Shown piece after piece: positions 1-8,060 of a DNA stretch of 38,522 bases. Source of the stretch: Anaerolineales bacterium (GTDB lineage: Bacteria > Chloroflexota > Anaerolineae > Anaerolineales > DRMV01); contig JALUDX010000108.1 of the NCBI GenBank assembly GCA_027053355.1, positions 1 to 38,522 of the forward strand, written 5' to 3'. The notes under the pieces are model-generated. The model searched no databases. It worked only from the letters and a program-made list of their open reading frames with translations, and had not been told where the DNA came from. Made by a program: the position numbers and the translations under genes. Position 1 is the stretch's first letter; every line of letters starts with the position of its first letter.

Positions 1-9
1 CCCCTTTTA

Positions 10-55
10 TTCCCCCCTCCCCTCTCCCGCTGCTGCGGGAGAGGGGAGGGGGGAA
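10..55. repeat. Perfect long hairpin (21-bp stem, TGCT loop), REP-like
   Basis: TTCCCCCCTCCCCTCTCCCGC-TGCT-GCGGGAGAGGGGAGGGGGGAA; followed by two CCGCCCTGAGCGAAGTCGAAGG units at about 62-105. Confidence 0.8.
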
Positions 56-304
56 AGCCGCCGCCCTGAGCGAAGTCGAAGGCCGCCCTGAGCGAAGTCG
101 AAGGGGGCGGCTTGGGGGGAGAGGAGAGGGCATGAAAAGCAAGGTTTTCGAGAAGCCTTGGCCTGACGCGATGAGATTATCGGCCAAAGAAACAACGAGC
201 GGGCGCGCGATTGATGTTGTGTTGAGCAATCACACCATGGGACAAAGTTTTGTCAGTCAACCAGGTTTTGCCCTCTGCTGTTGGCGCTGACCAGTTACTT
301 TTTA

Positions 305-313
305 TGGTAAGAT
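305..313 (+). promoter_or_regulatory. Putative extended -10 promoter element (TGGTAAGAT)
   Basis: TGnTAAGAT about 10 nt upstream of a strong hairpin (324-371) and 130 nt upstream of the 444 CDS; the same motif type occurs at 28467. Confidence 0.4.
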
Positions 314-443
314 GACACCAGAAGCCCCGCGTCGCATCCACAGCCGGCGGGTGGAGGTGCGCCACGCGGGCAAAACCAGGCGCTTTGAGAACGTACCGCC
401 GTCGGCCGTGTGCAGGCAGGCCGCCCCAACACGGGAGGGAGAC

Positions 444-965
444 ATGGAGAACAAACCAAAGTTTTCGGTATTCGCGCAGGATCGCGGGTTGTGGGTTTTG
501 TTGGCGCTAGCCGGATTGTTGGCCGTAGCCGCCCTGCTGCTTGCCTTTCACCGCGCCCAAACCACCCACTACCGCGACGACGACTCGCCCCAGGCCGTGG
601 TCTACAACTACCTGCTGGCCATCCAGCGCGGCGATTGGGAAAAAGCCTACGCCCTGCTCGATACCCCCTACAAACCCACATTTGCAGATTTCAAAGAAGG
701 CTTTGTCGGCCGCTCGTATTGGCCAGACGTCATCCACATCGGCCAGGCCGTAGTGAAAGGGGATCGCGCGGAAGTCCCCTTGGAAATTCGTTATGACAGC
801 GGCCCGTGGGCCTTTTCGGAAGTAAACCCCGGCGGTGAAGACAAGGTGGTTTTGAAACGCGTCCACGGCCAGTGGAAGATCCGTCTGCTCCCGCCAATTG
901 TATGGCCTTTCCCGCAAAATCCACCGCCGACCTCGCCCTGTGAACCCAGCGGAGGCACCAAATGA
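444..965 (+). CDS. Membrane-anchored hypothetical protein, NTF2/DUF4878-like
   Basis: MENKPKFSVFAQDRG..., one N-terminal TM helix then a soluble domain; RBS gggaggga upstream of ATG 444; stop overlaps next ATG (ATGA). The longer ORF start at 312 lies in an apparent leader. Confidence 0.65.
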   Translation: MENKPKFSVFAQDRGLWVLLALAGLLAVAALLLAFHRAQTTHYRDDDSPQAVVYNYLLAIQRGDWEKAYALLDTPYKPTFADFKEGFVGRSYWPDVIHIGQAVVKGDRAEVPLEIRYDSGPWAFSEVNPGGEDKVVLKRVHGQWKIRLLPPIVWPFPQNPPPTSPCEPSGGTK

Positions 966-2896
966 CCACTTTGCGCCGTTTGTATGTCTACATCGTCACC
1001 ATTGTGGCGTTGGAAGTATGGCTGTGGAGCCTGGCTTCGCTGTTGACCTCGTTGTTCGAGCGGAGCGGCGTGTTTAGCCCTGAGCACGTGGCCGGGCCCT
1101 TGGCGGGTTTCTTGGTGGGGCTGCCGGTGTTTGTGTTGCATTGGCGTTGGATGCTGGCCGAACCCGTAGCCGAAGAAGCGGAAGAAGAAGCCGTGTTGCC
1201 CTGGCTGCGCGCCCTGGCGCTGTACACGCTTTTGCTCTTGGTCTGGGCGCCGGTGCTGTATGCCGCGCTGAGGTTGGCTAACAACGTGCTCTCCTTCCTG
1301 CTGCAGACCCCCGAAACCTTGGGCGGCTCTGTATCGTTGGTGTGGGAGCGCCCCCTGGCCATTTTGTTGGTGCACCTGGCAATCGGCTGGTACTTCAATG
1401 GCGTGCTGCAAAACGAAGAAGCCCGGCGCTCAGACCGCGCCTTCCTCACCGTGCAGCAGGTGTATCGCTACGGCTGGCTCTCGGCCGCGGCGCTGCTCTT
1501 GGTGTTGGGCGCTCAGCAGGCGTTAGAGGGGGTGGTGCCGCTGTGGCCGCAGCCCACCCTCGACCGAACCACCCTTTGGGTCATCCACGGCGTGGTGGAT
1601 TTTTTGAGCGGGGTGGTTTTGTGGGGCTTTTGGGGGCGTCGGTGGTGGCGCACCGATTTGGCCGACCCGCGCCGCCGCTTTTCGTGGGTGGTGGTCGGCT
1701 TTTTGAGCGCCTGGCTGCTGGCCGGCTTGACGGTCACCCTCGTTGTGGTGGGGCGTTATTTCCGGCAGGAGATTTTGATGCTTCTGCGCGCTGCCACCAG
1801 CCCTCACGCGGGCGGCGCTTCGCTGGCTAAGTATCAACTTTCCGCACTGCTGCATTCCGGCAACGCCACCATGGCCAAGCGCAAAATTTTCACCGTGGGC
1901 GCGCCGTGGGCGCTGCTGTGGTTTGGGGCGGCCCGCGCGCTGCGCACCTACCTGGCCGCCTGGGACGAGGCGCGCCGCGAGCGGGTGCACCAGTTCCTGC
2001 AAAGCGTTTTGGCCGCTGGCGGCCTGGCCGTGTCGAGCAGCGGCGTTTTTGCGCTGCTGGTGTATTTTTCACGGCGCTGGTTTGCGCACGCCGCTCACGA
2101 CGCTACCCTGGCCTCGGGCTTGGCCCTACTCCTGATCGGCCTGCCCCTGTGGCTGATCCCCTGGCGCGACCTGCAAGCCGCGGCGCAACGAGATCCCGCG
2201 GCCCGGCAGAGCCTGATTCGCCGCACGCATTTGTATCTGGTACTGTTGGCGGCCTTACTGGGCAGCATGGCCTTTATTGGCGCGTTGCTGTTTCAAATGT
2301 TCAACGCGCTGCTGGGCGGCCGCTTTCACAGCAACCAGTTTGCCTTCGCCGTAGGCTCGGCCTTGTGGGTGTTGGGCGTGTTGGGTTACCACCTGCGTTT
2401 GCTGTTAGCCGACCGGCGCTGGGAGGCCGAGCAAGAGGCAACCCGCCGCCGGGTGGTGGTGTGGCTGTTGGGGTCTGCCGCCGCGGCCGTGGTGGGGAAA
2501 TTGGGTGACCTGCCCGTGACCGGCCGCGAGGTAGCCCCCGACGCGCCGCCCCAGGACGAGCCCGCACCCGCGGCCGTGGTGCTGAGCCAGGACGCGTGGT
2601 TGGCCCTTTCGCCGGCGTGGCGCACGTGGTTGCAGGGATTTTCGGGGGCCAAAATCGTGCTGCCTCCAGAGCAGGCGGGCTGGCTGTGGCTGCCGGGGGA
2701 TGGCCGCCCCGCGCGGCAACTGCGCGCGGCCTTCAAGGCGCTGAGCGAAGGCAAGACGGCTCCCAAACCTTGTCAACCCTCCCGCCTGTGGCAGGCTTTG
2801 GGTGTGTTAGGCTTGCTGTCTGTGCTTTCGTGGGGGTTGGGGGTGGTGCTGACCGTCGTGCAAATCTTGGCCTTTGCCCTGTTTGGCGGCGACTGA
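962..2896 (+). CDS. Multi-TM membrane protein, DUF5671-like
   Basis: 644-aa ORF with repeated hydrophobic segments; translationally coupled to the upstream ORF. Confidence 0.65.
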   Translation: MTTLRRLYVYIVTIVALEVWLWSLASLLTSLFERSGVFSPEHVAGPLAGFLVGLPVFVLHWRWMLAEPVAEEAEEEAVLPWLRALALYTLLLLVWAPVLYAALRLANNVLSFLLQTPETLGGSVSLVWERPLAILLVHLAIGWYFNGVLQNEEARRSDRAFLTVQQVYRYGWLSAAALLLVLGAQQALEGVVPLWPQPTLDRTTLWVIHGVVDFLSGVVLWGFWGRRWWRTDLADPRRRFSWVVVGFLSAWLLAGLTVTLVVVGRYFRQEILMLLRAATSPHAGGASLAKYQLSALLHSGNATMAKRKIFTVGAPWALLWFGAARALRTYLAAWDEARRERVHQFLQSVLAAGGLAVSSSGVFALLVYFSRRWFAHAAHDATLASGLALLLIGLPLWLIPWRDLQAAAQRDPAARQSLIRRTHLYLVLLAALLGSMAFIGALLFQMFNALLGGRFHSNQFAFAVGSALWVLGVLGYHLRLLLADRRWEAEQEATRRRVVVWLLGSAAAAVVGKLGDLPVTGREVAPDAPPQDEPAPAAVVLSQDAWLALSPAWRTWLQGFSGAKIVLPPEQAGWLWLPGDGRPARQLRAAFKALSEGKTAPKPCQPSRLWQALGVLGLLSVLSWGLGVVLTVVQILAFALFGGD

Positions 2897-2900
2897 GGCC

Positions 2901-3677
2901 ATGCGTTGTTGCTGCCACGTGTTGGGCGAAGTGCCCTACCGCCGGGCATGGGCATTGCAGAAGCGCCTGGCCGCCGAAATCGCGGCCGGGCAGCGCCCGC
3001 CCACGCTGCTCTTGTTGAGCCATCCGCCCACCTACACCTTTGGGCGGCGGGGGCGGCCTGAGCACCTGTTGCTGGGCGAGGAAGAAGCCCGCCGCCGCGG
3101 CTTCGAGGTGGTGTGGAGCGACCGCGGCGGCGACATCACCTACCACGGCCCCGGTCAGGTGGTGGGCTACCCCCTGTTGCCCTTGGCCCCGCTGCGCCCC
3201 CACGCCGAGGAAGAAGGCTCTCGCCGCCTGCCAGCGGCCGATTACGTCGGCTATCTGCGCCGCTTGGAAGCGGTGCTCCTGCAGGCACTAACGGTTTGGG
3301 GCGTGCGCGGCTTTCGCATGGCGGGGATGACCGGAGTGTGGGTGCGCCTGCCCGGCGGCGAACCGGCCAAAATTGCAGCCATCGGCGTGCGAGTGGATGC
3401 CCGCGGCGTCTCCCGACACGGTTTCGCGCTCAACGTGGCCACCGAGCCGGCCCACTGGCAGGGCATCGTGGGTTGCGGCTTGCACGGCTATGCCGTGGCC
3501 AACCTGGCCGACATTTTGCCCCACCCCCCGGCGTGGGACGACGTGGCCGCAGCCCTGTCCGCCGCGTTTGCCGCCCAATTTCGCTGCCGCTGGCAACCCT
3601 GCGACGCCGAACTTCCCGATGGTATAATAGCCACGCCTTGCCCCAGTAGCTCAGGGGATAGAGCAACTGCCTCCTAA
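2901..3677 (+). CDS. lipB: Octanoyltransferase LipB
   Basis: LLLLSHPPTYTFGRRG, GGDITYHGPGQVVGYPLLPL, KIAAIGVRV, HGFALNV: LipB signatures; stop TAA lies inside the downstream tRNA. Confidence 0.92.
   Translation: MRCCCHVLGEVPYRRAWALQKRLAAEIAAGQRPPTLLLLSHPPTYTFGRRGRPEHLLLGEEEARRRGFEVVWSDRGGDITYHGPGQVVGYPLLPLAPLRPHAEEEGSRRLPAADYVGYLRRLEAVLLQALTVWGVRGFRMAGMTGVWVRLPGGEPAKIAAIGVRVDARGVSRHGFALNVATEPAHWQGIVGCGLHGYAVANLADILPHPPAWDDVAAALSAAFAAQFRCRWQPCDAELPDGIIATPCPSSSGDRATAS
3623..3628 (+). promoter_or_regulatory. -10 box (TATAAT) for tRNA-Arg, within the lipB reading frame
   Basis: Perfect TATAAT 11 nt upstream of the tRNA 5' end; weak -35 (TGCGAC) with 17-nt spacing at 3600-3605. Confidence 0.7.
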
Positions 3678-3712
3678 GCAGTGGGTCGCGGGTTCGAATC
3701 CCGCCTGGGGCT
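3640..3712 (+). tRNA. tRNA-Arg (anticodon CCT)
   Basis: Acceptor GCCCCAG/CTGGGGC, anticodon arm CTGCCTCCTAAGCAG, T-arm GCGGGTTCGAATCCCGC; CCA not encoded. Confidence 0.95.
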
Positions 3713-3883
3713 TTGCGGCGCCTGCGCGGCCGTTGCGAGCAACTGCAGATTGTGCATTGGTTGCTTGGTTGCTTGGTTGCCTTTCTTGGCGTCCTTTGTG
3801 TTCTTGGCGCCTTTGGCGTTAACTTCTCTGCGCTTCTGTGTTCACCACTTCCTTGGCACCCTCCGCAGCCCATTAAACAAAAC

Positions 3884-3905
3884 AAGGCGGCTCAGGCCGC
3901 CTTTT

Positions 3906-3906
<1 letters not shown>
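3884..3906. terminator. Hairpin terminator between the convergent tRNA genes, immediately after tRNA-Leu CCA on the minus strand
   Basis: AAGGCGGC-TCAG-GCCGCCTT stem followed by TTT on + and TTGTTTTGTTT on -. Confidence 0.75.
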
Positions 3907-3994
<88 letters not shown>

Positions 3995-4005
3995 ACGCGC
4001 CCCTA

Positions 4006-4034
4006 AGTATAATCGGATTGGCGGCAGAGGTCAA
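4006..4034 (-). promoter_or_regulatory. Sigma70-like promoter for tRNA-Leu
   Basis: Minus strand TTGACC-17-TATACT about 12 nt upstream of the tRNA 5' end. Confidence 0.75.
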
Positions 4035-4194
4035 TAATTTCGGGATGCGGGAAACGGGGTGCGGCGGGCGCTGAGGGATTGGGATGGCCTCGTTGCTTGG
4101 TAGCCTTTCTTGGCGCCCTTGACGCTCTCTTGGCGTCCTTGGCGCTTCCCTCTGCGCCTCTGGGTTGAATCCGCGCCACAAGGAGCACAGCATC

Positions 4195-5265
4195 ATGCGT
4201 TTAGGCATCATCGGCCTTTCTCAAAGCGGCAAGACCACGGTGTTCAACGCCCTGACGCGGGGCAACACGCCCCTGCGCATGAGCGGAGGGCGTTTCGAGG
4301 TGCACACCGCGGTGGTCGACGTCCCCGACCCGCGGGTCGACGCGCTTTCGGCCATGTTCAACCCGCGGCGCACCATCTACGCCAAAGTCACCTACGCCGA
4401 CATCGCCGGCCTGGAGGGGAAGGCCGAGGGCAGCATCTCCGGCCCGCTGCTCAACCAGTTGACCCAGATGGACGGCCTGGTGCACGTGGTGCGCTGTTTC
4501 GAAGACGAGGGCGTGCCGCACCCCATGGGCAGCATCGACCCCCTGCGTGACATCGCGGCCATGGACGCGGAATTTCTGCTCAACGACCTGATCGCGGTGG
4601 AGCGCAAACTGGAGCGGCTGGAAGAAGAGTGGAAGAAAAGCGCCCGCGACCGCAAGCAGGTGGAGCAGGAGCAAGCCCTCTTCCACAAACTGCATGACGC
4701 CCTTTCGCAAGAAATCCCCCTGCGGGATGTAGACCTGACCGCGGCGGAAGAGAAACTACTGGCGGGGTTTGGCTTTCTCTCGCGCAAGCCGCTGCTCATC
4801 CTTTTCAACTTAGGCGAAGGGCAACAGCCGCCCGCCTTCCACTACCCCCACAAGCGCAGCGCGGTGGCCTCGCTGATGGGCCAACTGGAGATGGAAATCG
4901 CCCAACTCGCGCCGGAAGATGCGGAAATTTTCCTGGCCGAATATGGCATCGAAGAACCGGGCCTCAACCGCGTGATTCGGCTGTCGTATGACCTGCTGGG
5001 CTTGATTTCGTTTTTCACCGTGGGCGAAGACGAAGTGCGCGCCTGGACTGTGCGCCGGGGCGCCAAAGCCCCTGAAGCCGCGGGCGTGATCCATACCGAC
5101 CTCCAGCGCGGCTTCATTCGGGCTGAGGTCATCGCTTACGACGACCTGATCGCCCTGGGCAGCATGGCCGCCGCCCGCCGCGAAGGCAAACTCCGCTTAG
5201 AAGGCAAAGATTACGTCGTCCAAGACGGCGATATTTTGCACATCCGCTTCAACGTCAAGTCCTAA
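4195..5265 (+). CDS. ychF: Redox-regulated ATPase YchF (Obg/TRAFAC family)
   Basis: GLSQSGKTTVFNALT P-loop, DVPDPRVDAL, C-terminal TGS domain (AWTVRRGAKAPEAAGVIHTDLQRGFIRAEVI...GDILHIRFNV). Confidence 0.93.
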   Translation: MRLGIIGLSQSGKTTVFNALTRGNTPLRMSGGRFEVHTAVVDVPDPRVDALSAMFNPRRTIYAKVTYADIAGLEGKAEGSISGPLLNQLTQMDGLVHVVRCFEDEGVPHPMGSIDPLRDIAAMDAEFLLNDLIAVERKLERLEEEWKKSARDRKQVEQEQALFHKLHDALSQEIPLRDVDLTAAEEKLLAGFGFLSRKPLLILFNLGEGQQPPAFHYPHKRSAVASLMGQLEMEIAQLAPEDAEIFLAEYGIEEPGLNRVIRLSYDLLGLISFFTVGEDEVRAWTVRRGAKAPEAAGVIHTDLQRGFIRAEVIAYDDLIALGSMAAARREGKLRLEGKDYVVQDGDILHIRFNVKS

Positions 5266-5309
5266 ACCCTAAATCCTAAATCCTAAATCCTAAATCCTAA
5301 ATCCTAAAT
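5261..5309 (+). repeat. Tandem heptamer repeat (CCTAAAY)x7, telomere-like
   Basis: CCTAAAC plus six CCTAAAT units; the first unit includes the ychF stop codon TAA. Confidence 0.95.
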
Positions 5310-5335
5310 CTTTCCCCCCCCCTCCCGAGGTTCCC

Positions 5336-7099
5336 ATGACAGATTACACCCTTTCCCGTTGGCAGTTAGATGACCTTTTCGCCTCGCCGCAAGAGGCGCT
5401 GGCCGCGTTAGACGACCTCGACCGCCAGGTCGCCCAATTAGAAACCTGGCGCGACCGCCTGCAGGCCGACATGCCGCCGGCCACGTTTCGCGCCTTCCTG
5501 GAACAGATGGAAGCCGCCATCCGCTTGGCCGAACGCATTTACGGCTACGCCCACCTCCGCTTTTCGGAAAACACCCAAGACGAAGAAATCCAAAACCTGC
5601 TCGGTCTGATGCGTCAGAAAATGGCGCAACTGGAAAACCGCTTGCTCTTCTTCGACCTCTGGTGGAAGGCGCTGCCCGACGAAGACGCAGCGCGGCTGCT
5701 GGCCGAGGCCGGCGATTACCGCTACTACCTGGAAAAAATGCGCCTCTACCGCCCGCACACCCTCTCAGAGGCCGAAGAGAAGGTGATCAACCTCAAAGAC
5801 GTCAGCGGTGTGATGGCGCTGATCACCCTTTACAGCGCCATCACCAACCGTTACACCTTCGAAATCGAAGTGGACGGCGAGGTCAAAGAACTCACCCGCG
5901 GGGAACTGATGGTTTACGTCCGCCATCACGACCCCGACATGCGGGCTGCGGCTTATCAGGCGCTGTATCGGGTGTACCAGGCCGATAGCAACATCCTGGG
6001 GCAGATTTATCAAAACCGGGTGCGCGATTGGTACAACGAAAACGTGCTGCTGCGGAAGTTCTCCAGCCCCATCGCGGTGCGCAACTTGGCAAATCATCTG
6101 CCCGACCAGGTGGTCGAGACGTTGTTGGAGACCGTGCAGGCCAACGCGGGCGTGTTTCGGCGTTTCTTCCGCCTCAAGGCGCAGCGGCTGGGCATGGCGC
6201 GGCTGCGGCGCTACGACATCTACGCGCCGGTGGCGCGCGCGGACAAGAAGTACGACTTTTCTCAGGCCGTACGCATGGTGCTGCAGGCGTACCGCCGTTT
6301 CGACCCCCAATTGGCCGCGTTGGCCGAGCGGGTGCTGGAAGAGAAACACCTGGATAGCGAGGTGCGCAAGGGCAAAAGCAGCGGCGCTTTTTGCTCGACC
6401 ATCACCCCCGACCTGACCCCATGGGTGCTGGTCAATTATCAGGGGCGGGCCGACGACATCGCCACCTTGGCCCATGAACTCGGCCATGCCATCCATTCCA
6501 TGCTGGCCGCGCATCACACCGCCTTTACCCAGCACGCCATTTTGCCCCTGGCCGAGACCGCTTCTACCTTTGGCGAAATGCTGTTGGTGGATATGCTGCT
6601 GGAACAGGAGACCGACCCCGAAGTGCGCCGCGATTTGCTCTTCCGCCAGATGGACGACAACTACGCGACCATTTTGCGGCAGGCTTACTTCGCCTTGTTC
6701 GAGAAGCAAGCGCACGACATGGTGCAGCAGGGCGCGTCGGTGGGCGATTTGGCCGCCGCGTATCTGGAAAACCTGCGCGACCAGTTCGGCGATGCCGTGG
6801 CGCTGAGCGATGAGTTCCGGTGGGAATGGATTGCCATCCCCCACATTTACCACGCGCCTTTCTACGTGTACGCGTACGCGTTTGGGCAACTGCTGGTGCT
6901 GGCGCTTTATCAGCAATATCAGCGAGAGGGGCGCGCGTTCGTGCCCCGCTATTTGCGCCTGCTGGCTGCAGGTGGTTCCCAGCCGCCGATGCAGATTTTG
7001 CGTGAGGCGGGGGTGGATGTGACCCAGGCCGCGTTTTGGCAGGGCGGCTTTGATTTGCTTTCCCGCTGGGTGGAGCAGTTAGAAGAGGAAGCCGTGTAG
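5336..7099 (+). CDS. pepF: M3 family oligoendopeptidase F
   Basis: HELGH zinc motif (TLAHELGHAIHSMLA) and LPLAETASTFGEML; 587 aa. Confidence 0.93.
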   Translation: MTDYTLSRWQLDDLFASPQEALAALDDLDRQVAQLETWRDRLQADMPPATFRAFLEQMEAAIRLAERIYGYAHLRFSENTQDEEIQNLLGLMRQKMAQLENRLLFFDLWWKALPDEDAARLLAEAGDYRYYLEKMRLYRPHTLSEAEEKVINLKDVSGVMALITLYSAITNRYTFEIEVDGEVKELTRGELMVYVRHHDPDMRAAAYQALYRVYQADSNILGQIYQNRVRDWYNENVLLRKFSSPIAVRNLANHLPDQVVETLLETVQANAGVFRRFFRLKAQRLGMARLRRYDIYAPVARADKKYDFSQAVRMVLQAYRRFDPQLAALAERVLEEKHLDSEVRKGKSSGAFCSTITPDLTPWVLVNYQGRADDIATLAHELGHAIHSMLAAHHTAFTQHAILPLAETASTFGEMLLVDMLLEQETDPEVRRDLLFRQMDDNYATILRQAYFALFEKQAHDMVQQGASVGDLAAAYLENLRDQFGDAVALSDEFRWEWIAIPHIYHAPFYVYAYAFGQLLVLALYQQYQREGRAFVPRYLRLLAAGGSQPPMQILREAGVDVTQAAFWQGGFDLLSRWVEQLEEEAV

Positions 7100-7131
7100 C
7101 CCCCTGGGCTTGCTCCCCGAAGGGTGTTGAG

Positions 7132-7153
7132 AAAAGGTGCGAAGTGCCTTTTT
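7132..7153 (+). terminator. Possible weak terminator after pepF
   Basis: AAAAGGT..GCCTTTTT imperfect stem with a T run. Confidence 0.35.
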
Positions 7154-7206
7154 GACCGAAAATTTTGCTGGCCACAAAAGTTGGACTGCTGGGGCGACGT
7201 GCTTTT

Positions 7207-7806
7207 TCAGCCCCCTGGCTTGAAGAACACCATGCCCACGCCCATGCGCTCCAGCCCTTCGTTAGCCCAGTGTTCGACCAGGGGGGAGGGGCTGTCTAAG
7301 GCGGCAAAGAGGGCTGAGATGCTGCGTTTGTCGCCGATTTGGGCCAAGGCGCGGGCGGCTTCGATGCGTGCCGCGGGGGTGCTGTTTTGCAGAGCGTCGA
7401 TCAGGGGCAGGGTGGCTTGTTGCCCTAAGGCGGCCAGCGCGTCGGCGGCCAAATGGGCCAAGAGGCGGTCGTTGTCCGCGAGCAGCGTGAGCAGCCGGGG
7501 CAGCGCCTGCGGCGAGGGCTGGTGCCGCAGCCCCAACGCGGCCACCTGGCGTACCGCCGGGTCGGGGTCGGTAAGGGCTTCGGCCAGGCGGGTCGGCGCG
7601 TGCGGGTGCGGAATTTCGGCCAGTGCCCGCAGCGCCCACCAGCGCACATCGGCCTGGGGGTGGCGGCTGAGCGCCAACAAGCCGGGGACGGCGCGCGCGC
7701 CTTGGCCGCGCAATGCCTGCGCCGTGTGTTCCGCGGCTTCGTCGTCGCCTCGCGCGGCCGCGGCTTGCAGCCTCGCGAGCAGCCTTTCGGTTTCAGTAGT
7801 GGCCAT
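7207..7806 (-). CDS. HEAT-repeat protein
   Basis: Repeated helical motifs (ALRALAEIPHPHAPTRLAEALTDPDPAVRQVAALGL...). Confidence 0.8.
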   Translation of the reverse strand: MATTETERLLARLQAAAARGDDEAAEHTAQALRGQGARAVPGLLALSRHPQADVRWWALRALAEIPHPHAPTRLAEALTDPDPAVRQVAALGLRHQPSPQALPRLLTLLADNDRLLAHLAADALAALGQQATLPLIDALQNSTPAARIEAARALAQIGDKRSISALFAALDSPSPLVEHWANEGLERMGVGMVFFKPGG

Positions 7807-7827
7807 GGCGCTCCCAGACCGTGCCTT

Positions 7828-8040
7828 TCAGGCCGCGGGCACGGGCAGGTCTTCCTCTGCCACGTTTTGCCATTTGTCGCCTTCTTCGATGAGCATCACG
7901 GGGATGTCGTCGCGGATGGGGTATTTGCGCCCGCAATCGTGGCAGACCAGCCAGGTTTCTTTGACCAAAGTCAGTTGGCCTTTGCCTTCTTGCACGCAAA
8001 CCGGGCAGCGGAGGATGTCTAACAGTTCTTGGCTTACCAT
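7828..8040 (-). CDS. Trm112-family zinc-binding protein
   Basis: [15 protein letters not shown]...[28 protein letters not shown] pair; ATG at 8040. Confidence 0.88.
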   Translation of the reverse strand: MVSQELLDILRCPVCVQEGKGQLTLVKETWLVCHDCGRKYPIRDDIPVMLIEEGDKWQNVAEEDLPVPAA

Positions 8041-8060
8041 GGTGAGGCTCCTCGAAGGGG

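Noticed and set aside
7-195. 62-aa ORFs at the left edge
   Set aside because: Translation of palindromic/REP-like repeat sequence, no coding evidence.
5261-5309. True telomere or linear replicon end
   Set aside because: Internal to the window between two housekeeping genes, only seven units; more likely a slippage-derived minisatellite.
5765-6916. 383-aa minus-strand ORF antisense to pepF
   Set aside because: Opposite the conserved HELGH peptidase; no recognisable motifs.
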